Notes under the pieces: model-generated
The model's input: the letters and a program-made list of their open reading frames with translations, nothing else
Databases searched by the model: none
What the model was told of the DNA's origin: nothing
In this document: piece by piece, positions 23,000 to 34,399 of the stretch
Layout: every line of letters begins with the position of its first letter
How positions within the stretch are numbered: the first letter of the stretch is position 1
Assembly (NCBI GenBank): GCA_021613375.1
Contig: CM038715.1
Span: 4,274,378-4,338,377, forward strand
From: Megaleporinus macrocephalus
Lineage: Eukaryota; Chordata; Actinopteri; Characiformes; Anostomidae
Length of the DNA: 64,000 bases
Direction: 5' to 3'
Position numbers and translations under genes: made by a program

Positions 23000-23209
23000 T
23001 ACATTTGTGTACATTGGTATCCAAACCAAAATATCTTATTTATCTTAAATCTAATTTGTATTTAAAGCAGCACTAGTCCCTAAACTTTTGAATGTACAAA
23101 CCGAGTGTATAGAAACTCTAACAGGGTGTAGTGGCGTGCACTGAAAGTGTTTAATTTCATGTATTATTAATTCATTCTGGCCCTGACCACCTTTTCATTC
23201 CGTCCCCAG

Positions 23210-23337
23210 GGAGGCTAGCGGTAAGAGGGCCCTGACTTCAGGGCCGTCCTGGCGCACGGTGCCAAAGTCCAAGAGCAGTAGTGCCATCCTGCAGGACCTG
23301 CGATCCCCCACCTGGAGCAGCAGCCCCACCTGCCTAG
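23210..23337 (+). CDS. usp54: usp54 coding exon (first visible)
   Basis: This exon encodes part of the linker downstream of the USP domain. The acceptor is TCCCCAG ending at 23,209 and the donor is GTGAGC at 23,338. It starts with the last base of a split codon, reads EASGKRALTSGPSWRTVPKS and then KSSSAILQDLRSPTWSSSPT, and ends in phase 1. Vertebrate USP54 has a closely similar stretch (a PSWR..PKS..SS core) just before the SELDELQEE segment, which is what the next exon encodes. USP54 is a USP-family deubiquitinase annotated as inactive in many databases. Later work reports K63-linked ubiquitin chain activity for USP53 and USP54 (family knowledge, not visible here). No upstream exon was found in the window. 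Confidence 0.85.
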
Positions 23338-23788
23338 GTGAGCCTTAGCAACCACCAGCATGAACTGCCATCTTAACCTGCTTCTAGATGATATAGGGTT
23401 TGAGGTCAGCTATGGATGCACCCTTAAGTTATTAGATTTTCATAATTTCAGAACGTAGCCAAACCATCAGAACACTGCTTATTTCAAAAACCTGTAGCAA
23501 AGAATTTGTTTAAACTTAAACTTAATGCCCCATAATGCTCCATTGTTTAATATAAATAATAATAATAATAATAATAATAGTTGTTGAATAATCCTGTTTA
23601 TTAATTTAAAATTAAATACACCCTCTTTATTAGACCTTTTCCTCCTTACACATCAAATACTCTCTCTTAAAGCTTTAACATTAGCAACGATATCTGATTA
23701 CATTGCGCTATCACACAGAACTAATATAAATCTCTTGATCTGATAGACCTGTGTTTTCATTTGTACAAACGTACGTGCATGTGTGCAG
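23338..23788 (+). other. usp54 intron (451 bp)
   Basis: GT at the start and a CAG acceptor at 23,788. It contains an AAT microsatellite near 23,556-23,579 and no transposon. Confidence 0.8.
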
Positions 23789-23947
23789 GAGAGGGGCGCA
23801 GCGAGCTGGACGAGCTGCAGGAGGAGGTGGCGCGCAGAGCGAGGCAGCAGGAGCTCCAGAGGAAGAAGGAAAAGGAGAGAGAGGCAGCCATGGGCTTTAA
23901 CCCCAAACCCAGCAAATACATGGACCTGGATGAACTTCAGCACCAGG
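23789..23947 (+). CDS. usp54: usp54 coding exon: charged coiled-coil segment
   Basis: The joined codon GGA gives Gly, then [20 protein letters not shown] and [20 protein letters not shown], ending MDLDELQHQ. The Glu/Arg/Lys-rich heptads suggest a coiled coil. The closing GFNP.PS.(F/Y)MDLDELQ.Q motif is a hallmark I associate with USP54. Acceptor GTGTGCAG ends at 23,788 and donor GTAAAT starts at 23,948. It enters and leaves in phase 1, which matches its neighbours. This is the strongest single piece of evidence for the gene identity. Confidence 0.92.
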
Positions 23948-24084
23948 GTAAATACCACACATGCCCTACACAGACACGGAATGAGGGAGTGACTGAAGCC
24001 AGGAAGGAGATCCCCCTGTCAGTCTAATTAGTCAAACCTAGATTTAACTTCGTAGACCTTGAACTTATTATTCAAGATCAGTGA

Positions 24085-24603
24085 CGCTGCATTTACACTG
24101 CTCCGTCGCGTCGACGTGCTGCGATGTATCCCATTCATTTTCAACGGGAAGCACTGGTTCCATCAGACACGGCTGCACGGTGCATTATGGGTCAGAGGGA
24201 TGGGTCCGGGAGATGCAATGCAACGAAAAGTTCAGCCGAGACGAACTTTATGCAAATGAATCCAGACCTTGCAATGCGTCTATCCAATGAGAAGAGGGCG
24301 GGTGGTTGCGCGATGAGTGTCCTCAACATATGAAATATTAGATCCATATTCAGAACTAAATTAAAACACCCTCTTTTATATTTACATCTGGTTCAAATCT
24401 ATAAAGTGATGTAAATATGGTATGAAATAGCCGATGCTGAACACGGGCATTAATCACCACTGCCCCATCACCCCTGGAAACGCACATACCTGATTCCATT
24501 GGACGACGCAGGGAACACCCTTGTTACGCCCACATGCGGCCAGCTGAAGAGAAGGGGAGTGCGTTCACGTCCGTTGACGGGACGGAGCAGTGTAAATACA
24601 GCG
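24085..24603. mobile_element. Non-autonomous TIR element with 3-bp TGA flanks
   Basis: About 30-bp terminal inverted repeats: 24,085-24,114 (starting CGCTGCATTTACACTGCTCC) pairs with 24,574-24,603, with about three mismatches. TGA lies directly outside both ends. A 3-bp target duplication fits PIF/Harbinger or CMC-type elements; this class call is inference. It has higher CpG content than its flanks and no transposase frame. Confidence 0.75.
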
Positions 24604-25768
24604 TGAACTACGTTGTCATCCCTCCTGCATACAGCTATAGCCCTCCAATGAACAGTACAGCACACCAACTTAAACAACAACAGGATAAAAGTAGACACTC
24701 TAGTTATGAGAATGAGAACAGAATGTCTGGCAGCCTGATAGTTGATGTCGGGAAGCTTTTGTGTGAGCTTTTTGTTGTTCTTACAACCGTTTTCCTCCCC
24801 CTCTCTCAGTCTTGGTAACTGGGTTAGACTGTCTTTAGTGTTCTCGGGAGGCGAAGTCCTTTTCCTACTGGGAGTAAAAAAAGAGAGAGTAAGAAGGACA
24901 TAGAAAGAGAAGGGAGAGAGAGAGAGAGTAAATAAAAGGCAGGGAGAACAGCAGTGAGCCAGGTTGCCTGCTGCAAATGTGAACTGATTCATGTTACAGA
25001 TGTGAACGTGCTGTGAGTTCCTCCTGAGCTTGCTTCAAATGCCCCCATATGTCTTCTCCATGACCAGTGGGGGTTAAAGACCATCTAATCCAAGAGGACA
25101 ACAGGATCATCAAGAGACGAAGCACTTGTTTTAATACTGTTATAAGACAGCTGTTGAAGAAATAGATGGAGCAAATATATTAATGTAGCTAACAAGGAGT
25201 AGAATGTAGTTATTAAAATGATTTAAAAAATAAATAAATAAGCACTGTCTAAATGGCAACGGCAAGGTTACAGGAGAGACCAAAATCCTTTATTACTGTT
25301 AATGCAATGATTTTCAAGCATTTCTTTTTATCCATTCAACAGGAAAATTTCCACACAATGTAAAGAGCAGCTGCTGCTTTTTATTTTTTACAACAACAAA
25401 ATCCAACAAATGTGCTAACATGGCTTACACTGAATCTAAGGAATTAGGCACCAGTTAGATTGAAGCTATTACGCTACTTAATCTTTTACAAGATTCTAAG
25501 AAAGTTCTCTCTCTCTTGGTTACTGGTGCCCATCAAGCTTCAGGTATTTGTAGCATTTGTGCTAACACATTAAAAGTAGTACAAAAAAGTGAAGTAAAAA
25601 TTAATTCCAAAAACCATGTTTACTTTAATCAAACCAGAGATTTTTTTTAATAGTAAGATTTTATGTCTACAAATAAGAAGGGGAATCTTAAGAAGCTACA
25701 TTTAACATAACATGTACAGCACTGCTCTGTGCTGGTTTTTCTAGCAAGGTAATCAGAGCAGTGTTATA

Positions 25769-26257
25769 CACTACCGCTCAAAAGTTTAGGATCACTTTAG
25801 AATTTCATTTCACAAACACTATTGTCCATTTCACAATTAATTTAAGTGTATCAGATGATTTTGAAGAATAAAGTATATTAAAGTATATTTTTGTATAGAG
25901 GCTTATTTTGCATATAGTCTATTATCAGTAATTCTCAGTCCTCTGTCTAAATCTCCTGATACGACCACCAATCCAAGTTAAGGATGTTATTGGACTAATT
26001 GGTTGTTAGGACACTCTTGCTCAATTGTGATCACAGCTGAAAAACATTCTACTAATAAGTGAGTATAAAAGGGAACAACATTCTAGGTTAGTTTAGTATC
26101 TGAAGATCAGCAGTTGATGGCTTGCTGACCGACTCAAAATGACCAGAAAGAAACAACTTTCTTTAGAGACCCGTCAGTCCATTGTTGTGTTAAGGAAGAA
26201 GAGACTCCATTAAAACAAGAGCATTTCACTGTGATCCCAAACTTTTGAGTGATAGTG
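25769..26257 (+). mobile_element. Tc1-like deletion derivative (MITE), copy 2
   Basis: It has termini CACTACCGCTCAAAAGTTTA and the complement of CAAACTTTTGAGTGATAGTG, with TA on both sides. At 26,139 the plus strand keeps MTRKKQLSLETRQSIVVLRK, the N-terminal start of a Tc1-type transposase (DNA-binding helix-turn-helix region). It then runs straight into the right terminal repeat. It is inverted relative to the copy at 22,482. Confidence 0.87.
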
Positions 26258-26943
26258 TAGGTGCTGAGCAAAACTGGACATCTTTTATTCTGCCAGGCCT
26301 TTTAGCAACTTCAGTTAAACAATACAAAGAATAAGACGTATGGGTGCATTGCTATGTGTCATATATTTATGTTTTATAATATTTTTAATTAATTAATGTC
26401 TTAGCTGGTCCTTCCTGTTAGCAACTTAGTTAACTATTGTCTGTAAAGATTAGATAGTATTAAATTGTATCATATTAAATAGATTTAATTAATTTGAGCG
26501 TGTCTTAGAAGCAGGTCAGGTATTATATTATATGTTCCTCAGTTCCGATGAATTGTGTCTGAGCTTTTCCTTTGCTTGACGGAGGAATCAGCGTTTAGAG
26601 ATGATTGTGTTAATTGTGTTAATCATAATTTTGTGAATGGTCAACTAATTGTTTTTTCACTGAACTCTTCCTTTAATTCTGTTAATAAATTTCCTGCATG
26701 TATGGGTGTCATTATATCTACCAACACATGTACATAAACATAAATCAGCCTCAGTGCAGCTTTTCTGTCTTGGTTTAAGCACTTGATCGGCTCTGTACTG
26801 GTGATAACATGCATATACCTATCGTTGTGATAGTTCTTCATCCTGGCAAGGTGTATGTGTGTACTGGGAGCACGCCGGCCTGCTGGGGGCAGTGTGTGTG
26901 TGTATGTGTTTTCAGTGGCCTGGCCTTGGTGTGTTAATTGCAG

Positions 26944-27063
26944 GGAAGGGGGGCAGTTTTGAGCGCTGCCTGGCTGAGGCGGACGCTCTGTTAGAGCAGT
27001 CGCTGCGCCTGGAGCAGGCTGGAGACCCAGCCGCCGCCCTGGCGCTCTCGCACCACGCTGTGT
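26944..27063 (+). CDS. usp54: usp54 coding exon: helical repeat, first part
   Basis: It encodes GKGGSFERCLAEADALLEQS, then LRLEQAGDPAAALALSHHAV. Acceptor ATTGCAG ends at 26,943 and donor GTAAGT starts at 27,064, phase 1 on both sides. The pattern of two helices with A..L..A spacing (SLRLEQAGDPAAALALSHHAV, continued by SKLR in the next exon) resembles an MIT/TPR-like hairpin. That domain label is my inference. Vertebrate USP54 has the same arrangement (GFERSLQEAE, then DCAAALALCNEAI). Confidence 0.9.
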
Positions 27064-28437
27064 GTAAGTAACGCTGACCCCGAACCCCACCCCCTTCCCG
27101 CCCACTGCGCCTGACTCTAGTGAAAAGTACCCCCACGCCCCACCCCTCCCCACCAAAGCTGCCCCCCCTGCCCCGCGGCTGCCCGCTTTGCGTCTGTTTG
27201 TGAGCTTCTGTCTGTCCCTCTCTGCGTCCGTCCTAACCTGTGTGTCTTTTGTTGTCCTCGTCCGCTCTTTCTCTACCTGAGTGTGTTCTTCTTTTTTTTT
27301 TTTACTGCATCTGTCCTTTTCTCTCTCTGTGCCTCAGCCGGGTTACACAAGCCGGACCCGACTGGCTCAGCCAAGGTGGATTAGCACTGCGGCTGATAGC
27401 ATCACGCTATTGAAAAGCACTTGGCTTGGGTAGTAGCAAAGCCCAATGAGATTTTTGGAACATCTCATTCCGTGTGAGTTATCCGTTAAGAGTGTCATTT
27501 GGATGGGCCTTTTAGCTTATGACGCTCTAAACCTGCATATCTAGAATGAAATTTGCTCTCAATTCCATGTCACAATATTCTGACCCTTCTAAAAGCTCAC
27601 TTTATTGAATTGGATGGCGGTTATCGTTGGCTGGAGAGATTCTAATACTGAGCAGATGTGCTGCTATAGAATTTACACTAAATTAAGCAGATATGTATAT
27701 CATGATAGAATTAAAATCTCTGGTGGTTCCAGTATATCGTGATGTGATATTTAAAAGCTATTTTTAAGTAAATCTATTTTGGTAGATGAACTATGGCACA
27801 TTATTCCATCCCTTCACTATTAATATGAACATGTGTAACAACTAAAGCAAACAAAATACCAAAACCAAATATGAAAAATATAAAGAGAGGTGTGATTATT
27901 GCTTTCTTACCTTAATGAGATAAAGGCAAGTGCATGATTGCTAAACGGTGTTAAATGCTGTTGAACATCCCAACTTTTTACATTTTTTTATTTAATCTAA
28001 AAACATTACACTGATTTTGGTAAATAAGACAGGCCCCTCAAATTATTAATATTATTTTAGAATCTGTGGAGCCTTAAAGGACCCGGTCAAGACCACTGTT
28101 TAGTTTGACGCAGCTGGCCGAGGGGTCCTGGCCATGCAGACCAAAAGCCAGCTAGTTAACATACTAGGCTGTTGGCTAATGGTTAAGTCAAAAACCAACT
28201 TTTATTTAATTCTCTTTTCCATGTTAACTAATTACATTCAGATGCTTCTTCAACAATGAATTGACTGACTAACCCCAGACTTGCGCTGTAGGTATGTTGC
28301 GTTGTCTGTGTTTATTTGCGGCATATAATAATGATAATAACAAAACTCATAACTCATACCTTAAGAAAGATTTCTTCAACTAATATGTAGTCCACCACTA
28401 CTGACTAGGGCTGGGTGAAGTATTGATATTTGACCAC

Positions 28438-28516
<79 letters not shown>
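28438..28516. repeat. TA dinucleotide microsatellite
   Basis: About 39 uninterrupted TA units, directly against the 5' end of the Tc1 pseudogene. Tc1 elements integrate at TA, so the microsatellite may have served as target or may have grown from the duplicated TA. Confidence 0.95.
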
Positions 28517-28520
<4 letters not shown>

Positions 28521-28525
<5 letters not shown>

Positions 28526-29985
28526 GTTGTGTGTGCTCATACCCTGGCAGAATTTGTGATTTTTATATATGTGTATATGATAATACAACAACTTTTATTC
28601 ATGGTTAGTGGTTTTTCAATCATAATGACAACAGAAAGTACCCAAATGACTCTGATCAAAAGTTTGCATAGTTTTGTCATGATAAAATACACAAGCTGAC
28701 ACACGCTGGTTTAAATGGCTACTAAAGGGAACCATCTTCACCTAGTGCCACTGATGTTGTTGGATTACGAGACATGGGGAAAGCAAAAGGATTATCAAAG
28801 GACCTGCTGGAGAAGATCATTGAACTTTATAAAAAAATATCCAAGGAATTGAGAATGCCAATTAGCAGTGTTCAGACTCTAATTAAGAAGTTGAAAAAAG
28901 GGGTTCTGTTGAAACCAGGCCAAGATCAGGTAGACCAACAAAAATTTCAGCTACAACTGCCAGGAAAATTGTTTGGGATACAAATAAAAAACCCACGAAT
29001 AATGTCAGCTAACATACAGGACCCTCTGAAAAAAAGGGCTGTGGCTGCTTAAAGATAATCACAATAAGGAGACACTAGAAGACAAATGGGCTGCATGGTT
29101 GAGTTGCCTGAAGAAAACTCTTACTACGCCAATGCCACAAAGCAACCCGCTTACTATACGCCAAACAGCACAGAGACCAGCCTCAAGATTAAGTTATTTG
29201 GAGTGATGAGACCAAAATTTAACCTACCTTTAACCTAATTTTGGCCTACAACCATAAACGCTACATTTGGAGAGGAGTCAACAAGGCCTATGATGAAATG
29301 TACACCATCCCTGCTGTAAAACATGGAGGTGGATCACTGATGTTTTAGGGATGCGTGAGCTACACAGGCACAGGGGACTTGCTCAAAATTGATGGCAGGA
29401 TGAATGCAGAACATTGGCACTCATCAAGCCGGAAGCTGTGCATGGGACGCACTTGGATGTTCCAACATGACAATGATCCAAAACACATGGCCAAGTTGAC
29501 CTGTCATTGGCTACAGCAGGAAAAAAGTGAAGGTCCTGGAGTGGCCATCTCAGTCTCCTGACCTTAATATCATTGAGCCGCTTTGAGGAGATCTCAAACA
29601 TGGAGTTCAAGCAAGAGAGCCCAAGAATTTACAGGAACTGGAGCCATTGTGCCAAGAAGAATGGGCAGGTTTACCATCTGAGAACATAAAGTGCCTCATC
29701 TACAGCCACCACAAAAGACTTCAAGCTGTCGTTGATGTTAAAGGAGGAAATACACAACATTAAAAAATAGGTTATGTAAACTTTTGATCAGGGTCATTTG
29801 GGTAGTTTCTGTTGTCATTATGATTTGAAAAAGGGAAAAAAACAATTGTTTGATAATAAACGGCTTGACCGAACCAGTAACCAGGAAGAAAAGAAAAGTT
29901 GTTGTATTATCACTATTATTTTCTGAAAAAAATATAAATAATCACAAATTCTGCCAGGGTAAGTAAACTTATGAGCACAACTGCG
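28521..29985 (+). mobile_element. Tc1-like transposon, near full length, defective
   Basis: The left terminus near 28,523 (CAGTTGTG...CTCATACCCTGGCAG) and the right terminus near 29,984 (CTGCCAGGGTAAGTAAACTT, ATGAGCACAACTG) are inverted repeats of about 30-45 bp. The plus strand between them is a Tc1 transposase pseudogene. MGKAKGLSKDLLEKIIELYK starts at 28,774. The DDE region near 29,455-29,580 reads FQHDNDPKHMAKLTCHWLQQ and, after a frameshift, [17 protein letters not shown]. Stops (for example TAG at 29,347) and frame changes disable it. The full family encodes a ~340-residue cut-and-paste transposase. Confidence 0.9.
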
Positions 29986-30304
29986 TACATATATAGATAT
30001 AGGATGACACAATATAGATGATATAATTTGATGTTGTATTAAATTCATAACTAATTTTTTTCCAGAAAGCTATGCCAGTGCTTGCTTTCTTATACTCTCT
30101 GTGCTGCCTTGCCCTCCAATGCCCCTCTGTGTGTAGTACATTCCATAATAGTTGATCCAGTATATCTGGAAATTGGGGTAAACTCTTGGTCCATGACTAT
30201 AAGATTTAAACTGTTGGTAATCACCCCCTGTTTTTTCATCGTAATCGGCTTGAGGGCCATTCTGACAGATGCGAGTGTAAATCAGTTAAGAGTCTGAGTT
30301 TGAA

Positions 30305-30406
30305 TAGTGAGAGATTGTTTAATTACCAGCTTTAAACAACACAAGCTCAGCTCAGTACAGTTTGTACTCACAGCAGCTGGTCTGGTAATAAAACAATCTC
30401 TCACTA
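30305..30406. repeat. Imperfect palindrome, potential hairpin
   Basis: TAGTGAGAGATTGTTTAATT at 30,305 is the near-perfect inverse of the sequence ending at 30,406 (…AAAACAATCTCTCACTA). The paired arms are about 25 bp (through TTACCAG), with a ~45-base spacer. It could be a small fold-back element or a chance MITE remnant. A transcribed hairpin is possible but unsupported. Confidence 0.7.
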
Positions 30407-31133
30407 AAAACGTGTAAATGTCATGCACTGCAATTCTTCATTTTCTTAATGATTTAGGATGAAAAAAAAATTTATTAGAACCTATACAAGCTTCTTATTC
30501 AGAATTGTGTTCCACAGTAACCCTCCTAAAACAAGGAACTTGAATTTATATCCAATTTACAAAGATTTGAAAATAAATGTAAAAACATCAGTAATGATTT
30601 TCTCAGTATCTTATTTCTGCATCAATATGGGCATGTATAAGATGGCCTTGCACCATACTACTGTAACTTCCTCTCTTTAAACCTAAACCAGGTTTTTTCA
30701 CAAACTCATATTAATTAATTAACTCGATATTAATTTAGTAATTTTATCTTCATACAGCATCATATCTCCATGTAAAACCAAAACTAAAGTGTGATAATCT
30801 GAAGATTAAGAATATTATAACAATATAAGCACTCTGCTGTTTCTCTGAGCATCGACACTCCCTAGTTTCTATTCCCAAACTTTTAACAAGTCTCACTAAT
30901 GTTGTTCCTCCTAATAAACAGTTGCACGTTCATCTGTGTCCTTAATGTTCATCAATGTACCATCACCACCATCAGTGTAATATTTCGAGTTTTAATTAAC
31001 ATAAACGACGGTGGAGCGGTGGTGGGGAGTGAGGACAGTGGAGCGGTAGTGTGGAGTGAGGACGATATAGAGGTGGTGGGCTTTATAAAAACAAAAGTGC
31101 CAAAAGTGGTATATTTTCCACATCACTAAATAA

Positions 31134-31737
31134 ATGCAGAGGTGTCAAAAGTATTCACATTCATTACTCAGGTAGAAGTAAAGATACTAGGGTTTTTACT
31201 CCAGTAAAAGTGTAAAAGTACTGCTTTCAGAACTACTTAAAGTATAAAAGTAAAAGTAATGTAAGGGAAAAAAATGTTATTAAGCACAAAAGCTTAGGCC
31301 ACACCACAGGGGTCTATAGTGCACTAGCCCACCTCCCCAAAAACCCCATTCTTCTAAAAGCCATAGTGACTATAATGTTATATTAAAATGTTAATGTTGA
31401 TAAATTTGGGATGCGCTAGGCTTCCTGTTTCAGCTCATATACGCCCATTGAACATGAATGTAGTTTAGTACAATGTAAATATATTAAAGAAGCATATCTG
31501 TTACTACTGAACATTAACATGTGTTTCATGGAGCAGAAGATATGATCACTAGTTGTCTATAAGTATTGTAATGAAGTCAAACTTGAAATGTACATGAATG
31601 AAAACAAACTAAAATTAAATAGGAGTAACGAGACTATGTTTAGGAATGAAGTACAAATACTTTGTTACCTTACTTAAGTAGAAACTTTGGTTATTTATAC
31701 TTTACTGGAGTAATTCTTTTTCAGCTGATTTTTACTC
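31134..31737. mobile_element. Rearranged copy 2 of the 20.4-kb repeat
   Basis: 31,140-31,640 aligns with 20,390-20,945 in the same orientation, starting GAGGTGTCAAAAGTATTCAC. The last part (31,645-31,735) instead matches the reverse complement of the right end of copy 1 (21,408-21,490). It lacks the 36-bp array. It then joins a truncated Tc1 without any terminus. Confidence 0.75.
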
Positions 31738-32138
31738 AGACAATGATCTAAAACACAAGGCCAAGTCGACCTGTCATTGGCTACAGCAGAAAAAAATCCT
31801 GGAGTGGCCATCTCAGTCTCCAGACCTCAATATCATTGAGCCACTTTGAAAAGATCTTAAACTTGCAGTTCAAGCAAGAGAGCCCAAGAATTTACAGGAA
31901 CTGGAGCCATTGTGCCAAGAAGAATGGGCAGCTTTACCATCTGAGAACATAAAGTGCCTCATCCACAACCACCACAAAAAACTTCAAACTGTCATTGATG
32001 TTAGGGAATACACGGTATTAAGGACTAGGGTATTTAAACTTTTAATCAGGGTCATTTGGTTAGTTTCTGTTGTCATTATGATTTAAAAAAACTTGTTGAA
32101 TCACAAATTCTGCCATGGTATGTAAACTTATGAGATTT
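31738..32138 (+). mobile_element. Tc1-like transposon, 3' part only
   Basis: It aligns with 29,468-29,985, from the GACAATGATC codons of the DDE region to the right terminal repeat (TATGTAAACTTATGAG). It lacks the 5' two-thirds. The translation again gives pieces equivalent to [16 protein letters not shown], with a stop after EPL as in the first copy. Both copies also read CCACTTTGA or CCGCTTTGA where active relatives usually have a Trp codon. That shared change suggests descent from one already defective source. Confidence 0.85.
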
Positions 32139-32549
32139 CAGATCAGAACACTAACTTGATTATATGACAAAGTAATCAAATATGAAAGGAATAAAACCTA
32201 AAATGACAACAACAAGCTTGATATCTGAACGTAACATGCATACAAGTAAATTTTCATTTAGAATTTAAATTTCCATTTAACATAATGGGAACTTTTCCAT
32301 TATTTATTTATTTTCAGTATATATATAAATATACAATATTCTGTAAAACTGCCCAAATTCTCAACAGCAGCCATGAAATAAAAGAGCATGGATAGGTCGG
32401 CTCTGTCCAAAACTGTTTGTCTTGTGTAAATTAAAAAGCCAGGGCCAGGTGTCTTCTTTCCGGCCCGGCTTTTCCATCCTGGATGTGGGCTCCAGCGTTT
32501 TGCCCAAAGCACCGGCATACCTGCATGAATGATTAATGAGGAGAGAACA

Positions 32550-33260
32550 ATTTCAGCCAAGCAAAACTCTCCACCAAGCTATTTATACCACGCCCCGCTC
32601 GCAAACTGCTATCCAGGTCAGCAAACCCTCTCCCTCTCTCTTCTGCTCTGCGCTCAGCATGTGTGTGTGCTCGTCGTACTAGAGGGAAAAGCCAGGTTCT
32701 GTAAATATTGCTCTTCTGAACCTTGTGCTGCACCTTCTCCTAAATATTTTACCCCAAACTAGCGCGTATCACTCTGAAGCGTGGCGGGAGAACAAAGTGT
32801 TCGTGTCCTATTCCACTTTTTCCACTCTAAAAGCTGCGGCCCAGTCTGCGAGGTCATGCTTTCGGTGTGGTTTAAAACTGGATCTGGTTCTCTCGCGTAG
32901 ATGGCCCAGATTAAGGCGACCGCTGCTGTGAACTTGTAATCCATCAATGGCGTTCTCTCTGTCCCTCTGTCCCTCTGTCCCTCTATCTCTCTTTCCTTCT
33001 CTTGCTGTCTCTCTGTGTCTGGGCGTGTGTTCCGGCTGTGCTCCTGCTTTGCTGCGCGTGGTGTATGTGTGTGTGTGTGTTCTATGTGATGTGCTGGCCC
33101 GAACGCCCTTACTCCCGCCACCCCCACCCCACCAACACCCTCCCCTCTCAGCCCAGTCGTGAGAGCGGGAGCATCCACAGTAGCTACAGTGAACCGGAGA
33201 GCAGCTGGTGTTGACAGCTTTGACTGTTCTGAAAATAGCCCAGTTGGTGAAAGGCAGATT
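32550..33260. other. GC-richer intronic stretch, function unknown
   Basis: This stretch is richer in CpG than its surroundings, with a TATTTATACCACGCCCCGC sequence near 32,580 and simple CTCTGTCCCT repeats at 32,953-33,010. It could be an internal promoter or unrelated low-complexity sequence. A short open frame near 33,150-33,215 (SRESGSIHSSYSEPESSW) has a weak donor, so I do not call it an exon. Confidence 0.3.
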
Positions 33261-33954
33261 TAATGACACATCAATGAAACTGGTTTTTTCAGGGAGCCAT
33301 GGCAAAACACTTTAACCTCCCATGCAGTTCTCCATGTAACAGCTGCAGACAGGAGAGCAACCGAAGCAGCCGCTTTCTCTTAAAGATGTTTCAGTAACCA
33401 GCGGGCAGCTTCTTCTCAGAGCTGAAGCGGATTGATATTCCTAATATGTATGAAGACACTGTGCTTGGTTTCTCTCCTGTTGGACACCAGGGCAGCCTTG
33501 TGCTTCTCCATACTGTTACCTCCTTTAACCTTACCTAACATGTCACTCATGCAGGTACGGGTTCATTCAGTAAGCAAAACCCTGCACATTCATAAACCAG
33601 CATTCTTTTCTTTTCTTTGATTTATTTTTCTTCTATACTAAAAGAAGGATTGATATCTTTGTGATCTTAATATGTGATGACTGCTGATGGCTATTGTTAT
33701 AAACCAGTGTGCAAAGCTTTGCCTATTGAACCCAACCCAGACCGCACTCTTGGGTGGAAGGTGGGCTACCCTATTTCACCCCCTCTCCTTTCTTTAAAAT
33801 TCACTACTGTCGTTTCTATAACAAAAGAAATGGTCTGCATGTGGGCCCCTCATAACTCAGCTCTTTCTTTTCTTTTCTGCGTTTTCTTTCCTTTCCTTTC
33901 CCTTTCTTCTTCTGCTCTCCTCTCTTTTTTCTTTGTTGTTTTTCTGCATTGTAG

Positions 33955-34123
33955 CTAAACTAAGATTTTCCATGCATGAGGGCAGTGCTAACACTCATAG
34001 CAGGACTATGGCTGCTGACGCCAAGCTGCAAAAATGCATGAGGAGAGCGCGGGGCCTACAGCAGCGCATGCAGCAACAGCCAGAGCAGCCGCAGGAGCCC
34101 AGCCGCCCACAGGGGGCTTCCAG
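33955..34123 (+). CDS. usp54: usp54 coding exon: helical repeat, second part
   Basis: The split codon gives Ser, then KLRFSMHEGSANTHSRTMAA, DAKLQKCMRRARGLQQRMQQ and a Gln/Pro-rich tail ending PSRPQGAS. Acceptor CATTGTAG ends at 33,954 and donor GTACCA starts at 34,124. It enters after one codon base and leaves in phase 2. Vertebrate USP54 has the same order (SKLRLALH, THSRALVDKKLQ, ARSLQDRMQQQ). It completes the helical region begun at 26,944. Confidence 0.92.
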
Positions 34124-34399
34124 GTACCACTACTGTCTCCCCTGTGTGTCCGGCTTACTTGCCTGTCCATGAATACTCAGCCATGCTCCCCCTCTGTCTG
34201 ACACTATGTTTTCACTTGACTGCAAGATTAGCCATGGCGTATGATCTGGTGAAGTAAAGCAGTACTTTGGTGAAAAATGATATTTACATGATTTTCCTCT
34301 TGAGTTCGAGTTCAAGTTAGAATGTATTAATAAGCATCATGGTATGACACATAAGTGCATGAAATAAGATCTTTGTATAATCCATTAAACCACAGCAGA

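Larger units (their letters stand above)
23948..26943 (+). other. usp54 intron (3.0 kb) with two transposon remnants
   Basis: It contains a TIR element at 24,085-24,603 and a Tc1 deletion derivative at 25,769-26,257. The rest is AT-rich without a recognised feature. The human order of motifs (DELQNQ directly followed by GRSDGFER) indicates no exon is missing here. Confidence 0.75.
27064..33954 (+). other. usp54 intron (6.9 kb), repeat-rich
   Basis: It contains a pyrimidine-rich start (27,090-27,340), a TA microsatellite, a Tc1 pseudogene (28,521-29,985), a palindrome (30,305-30,406), a rearranged repeat copy with a Tc1 3' half (31,134-32,140), and a GC-richer stretch (32,550-33,250). The phases of the flanking exons and the family order (HHAV followed by SKLRF) show that no coding exon is needed inside. 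Confidence 0.75.

Noticed and set aside
24059..24333. Several overlapping 66-69-codon plus-strand frames
   Set aside because: They lie within the TIR element at 24,085-24,603 in three frames at once; CpG-rich composition explains the lack of stops.
33130..33220. Possible exon reading SRESGSIHSSYSEPESSW
   Set aside because: Acceptor-like CTCTCAG is present but the donor is poor, and the phases of the flanking usp54 exons join directly without it.
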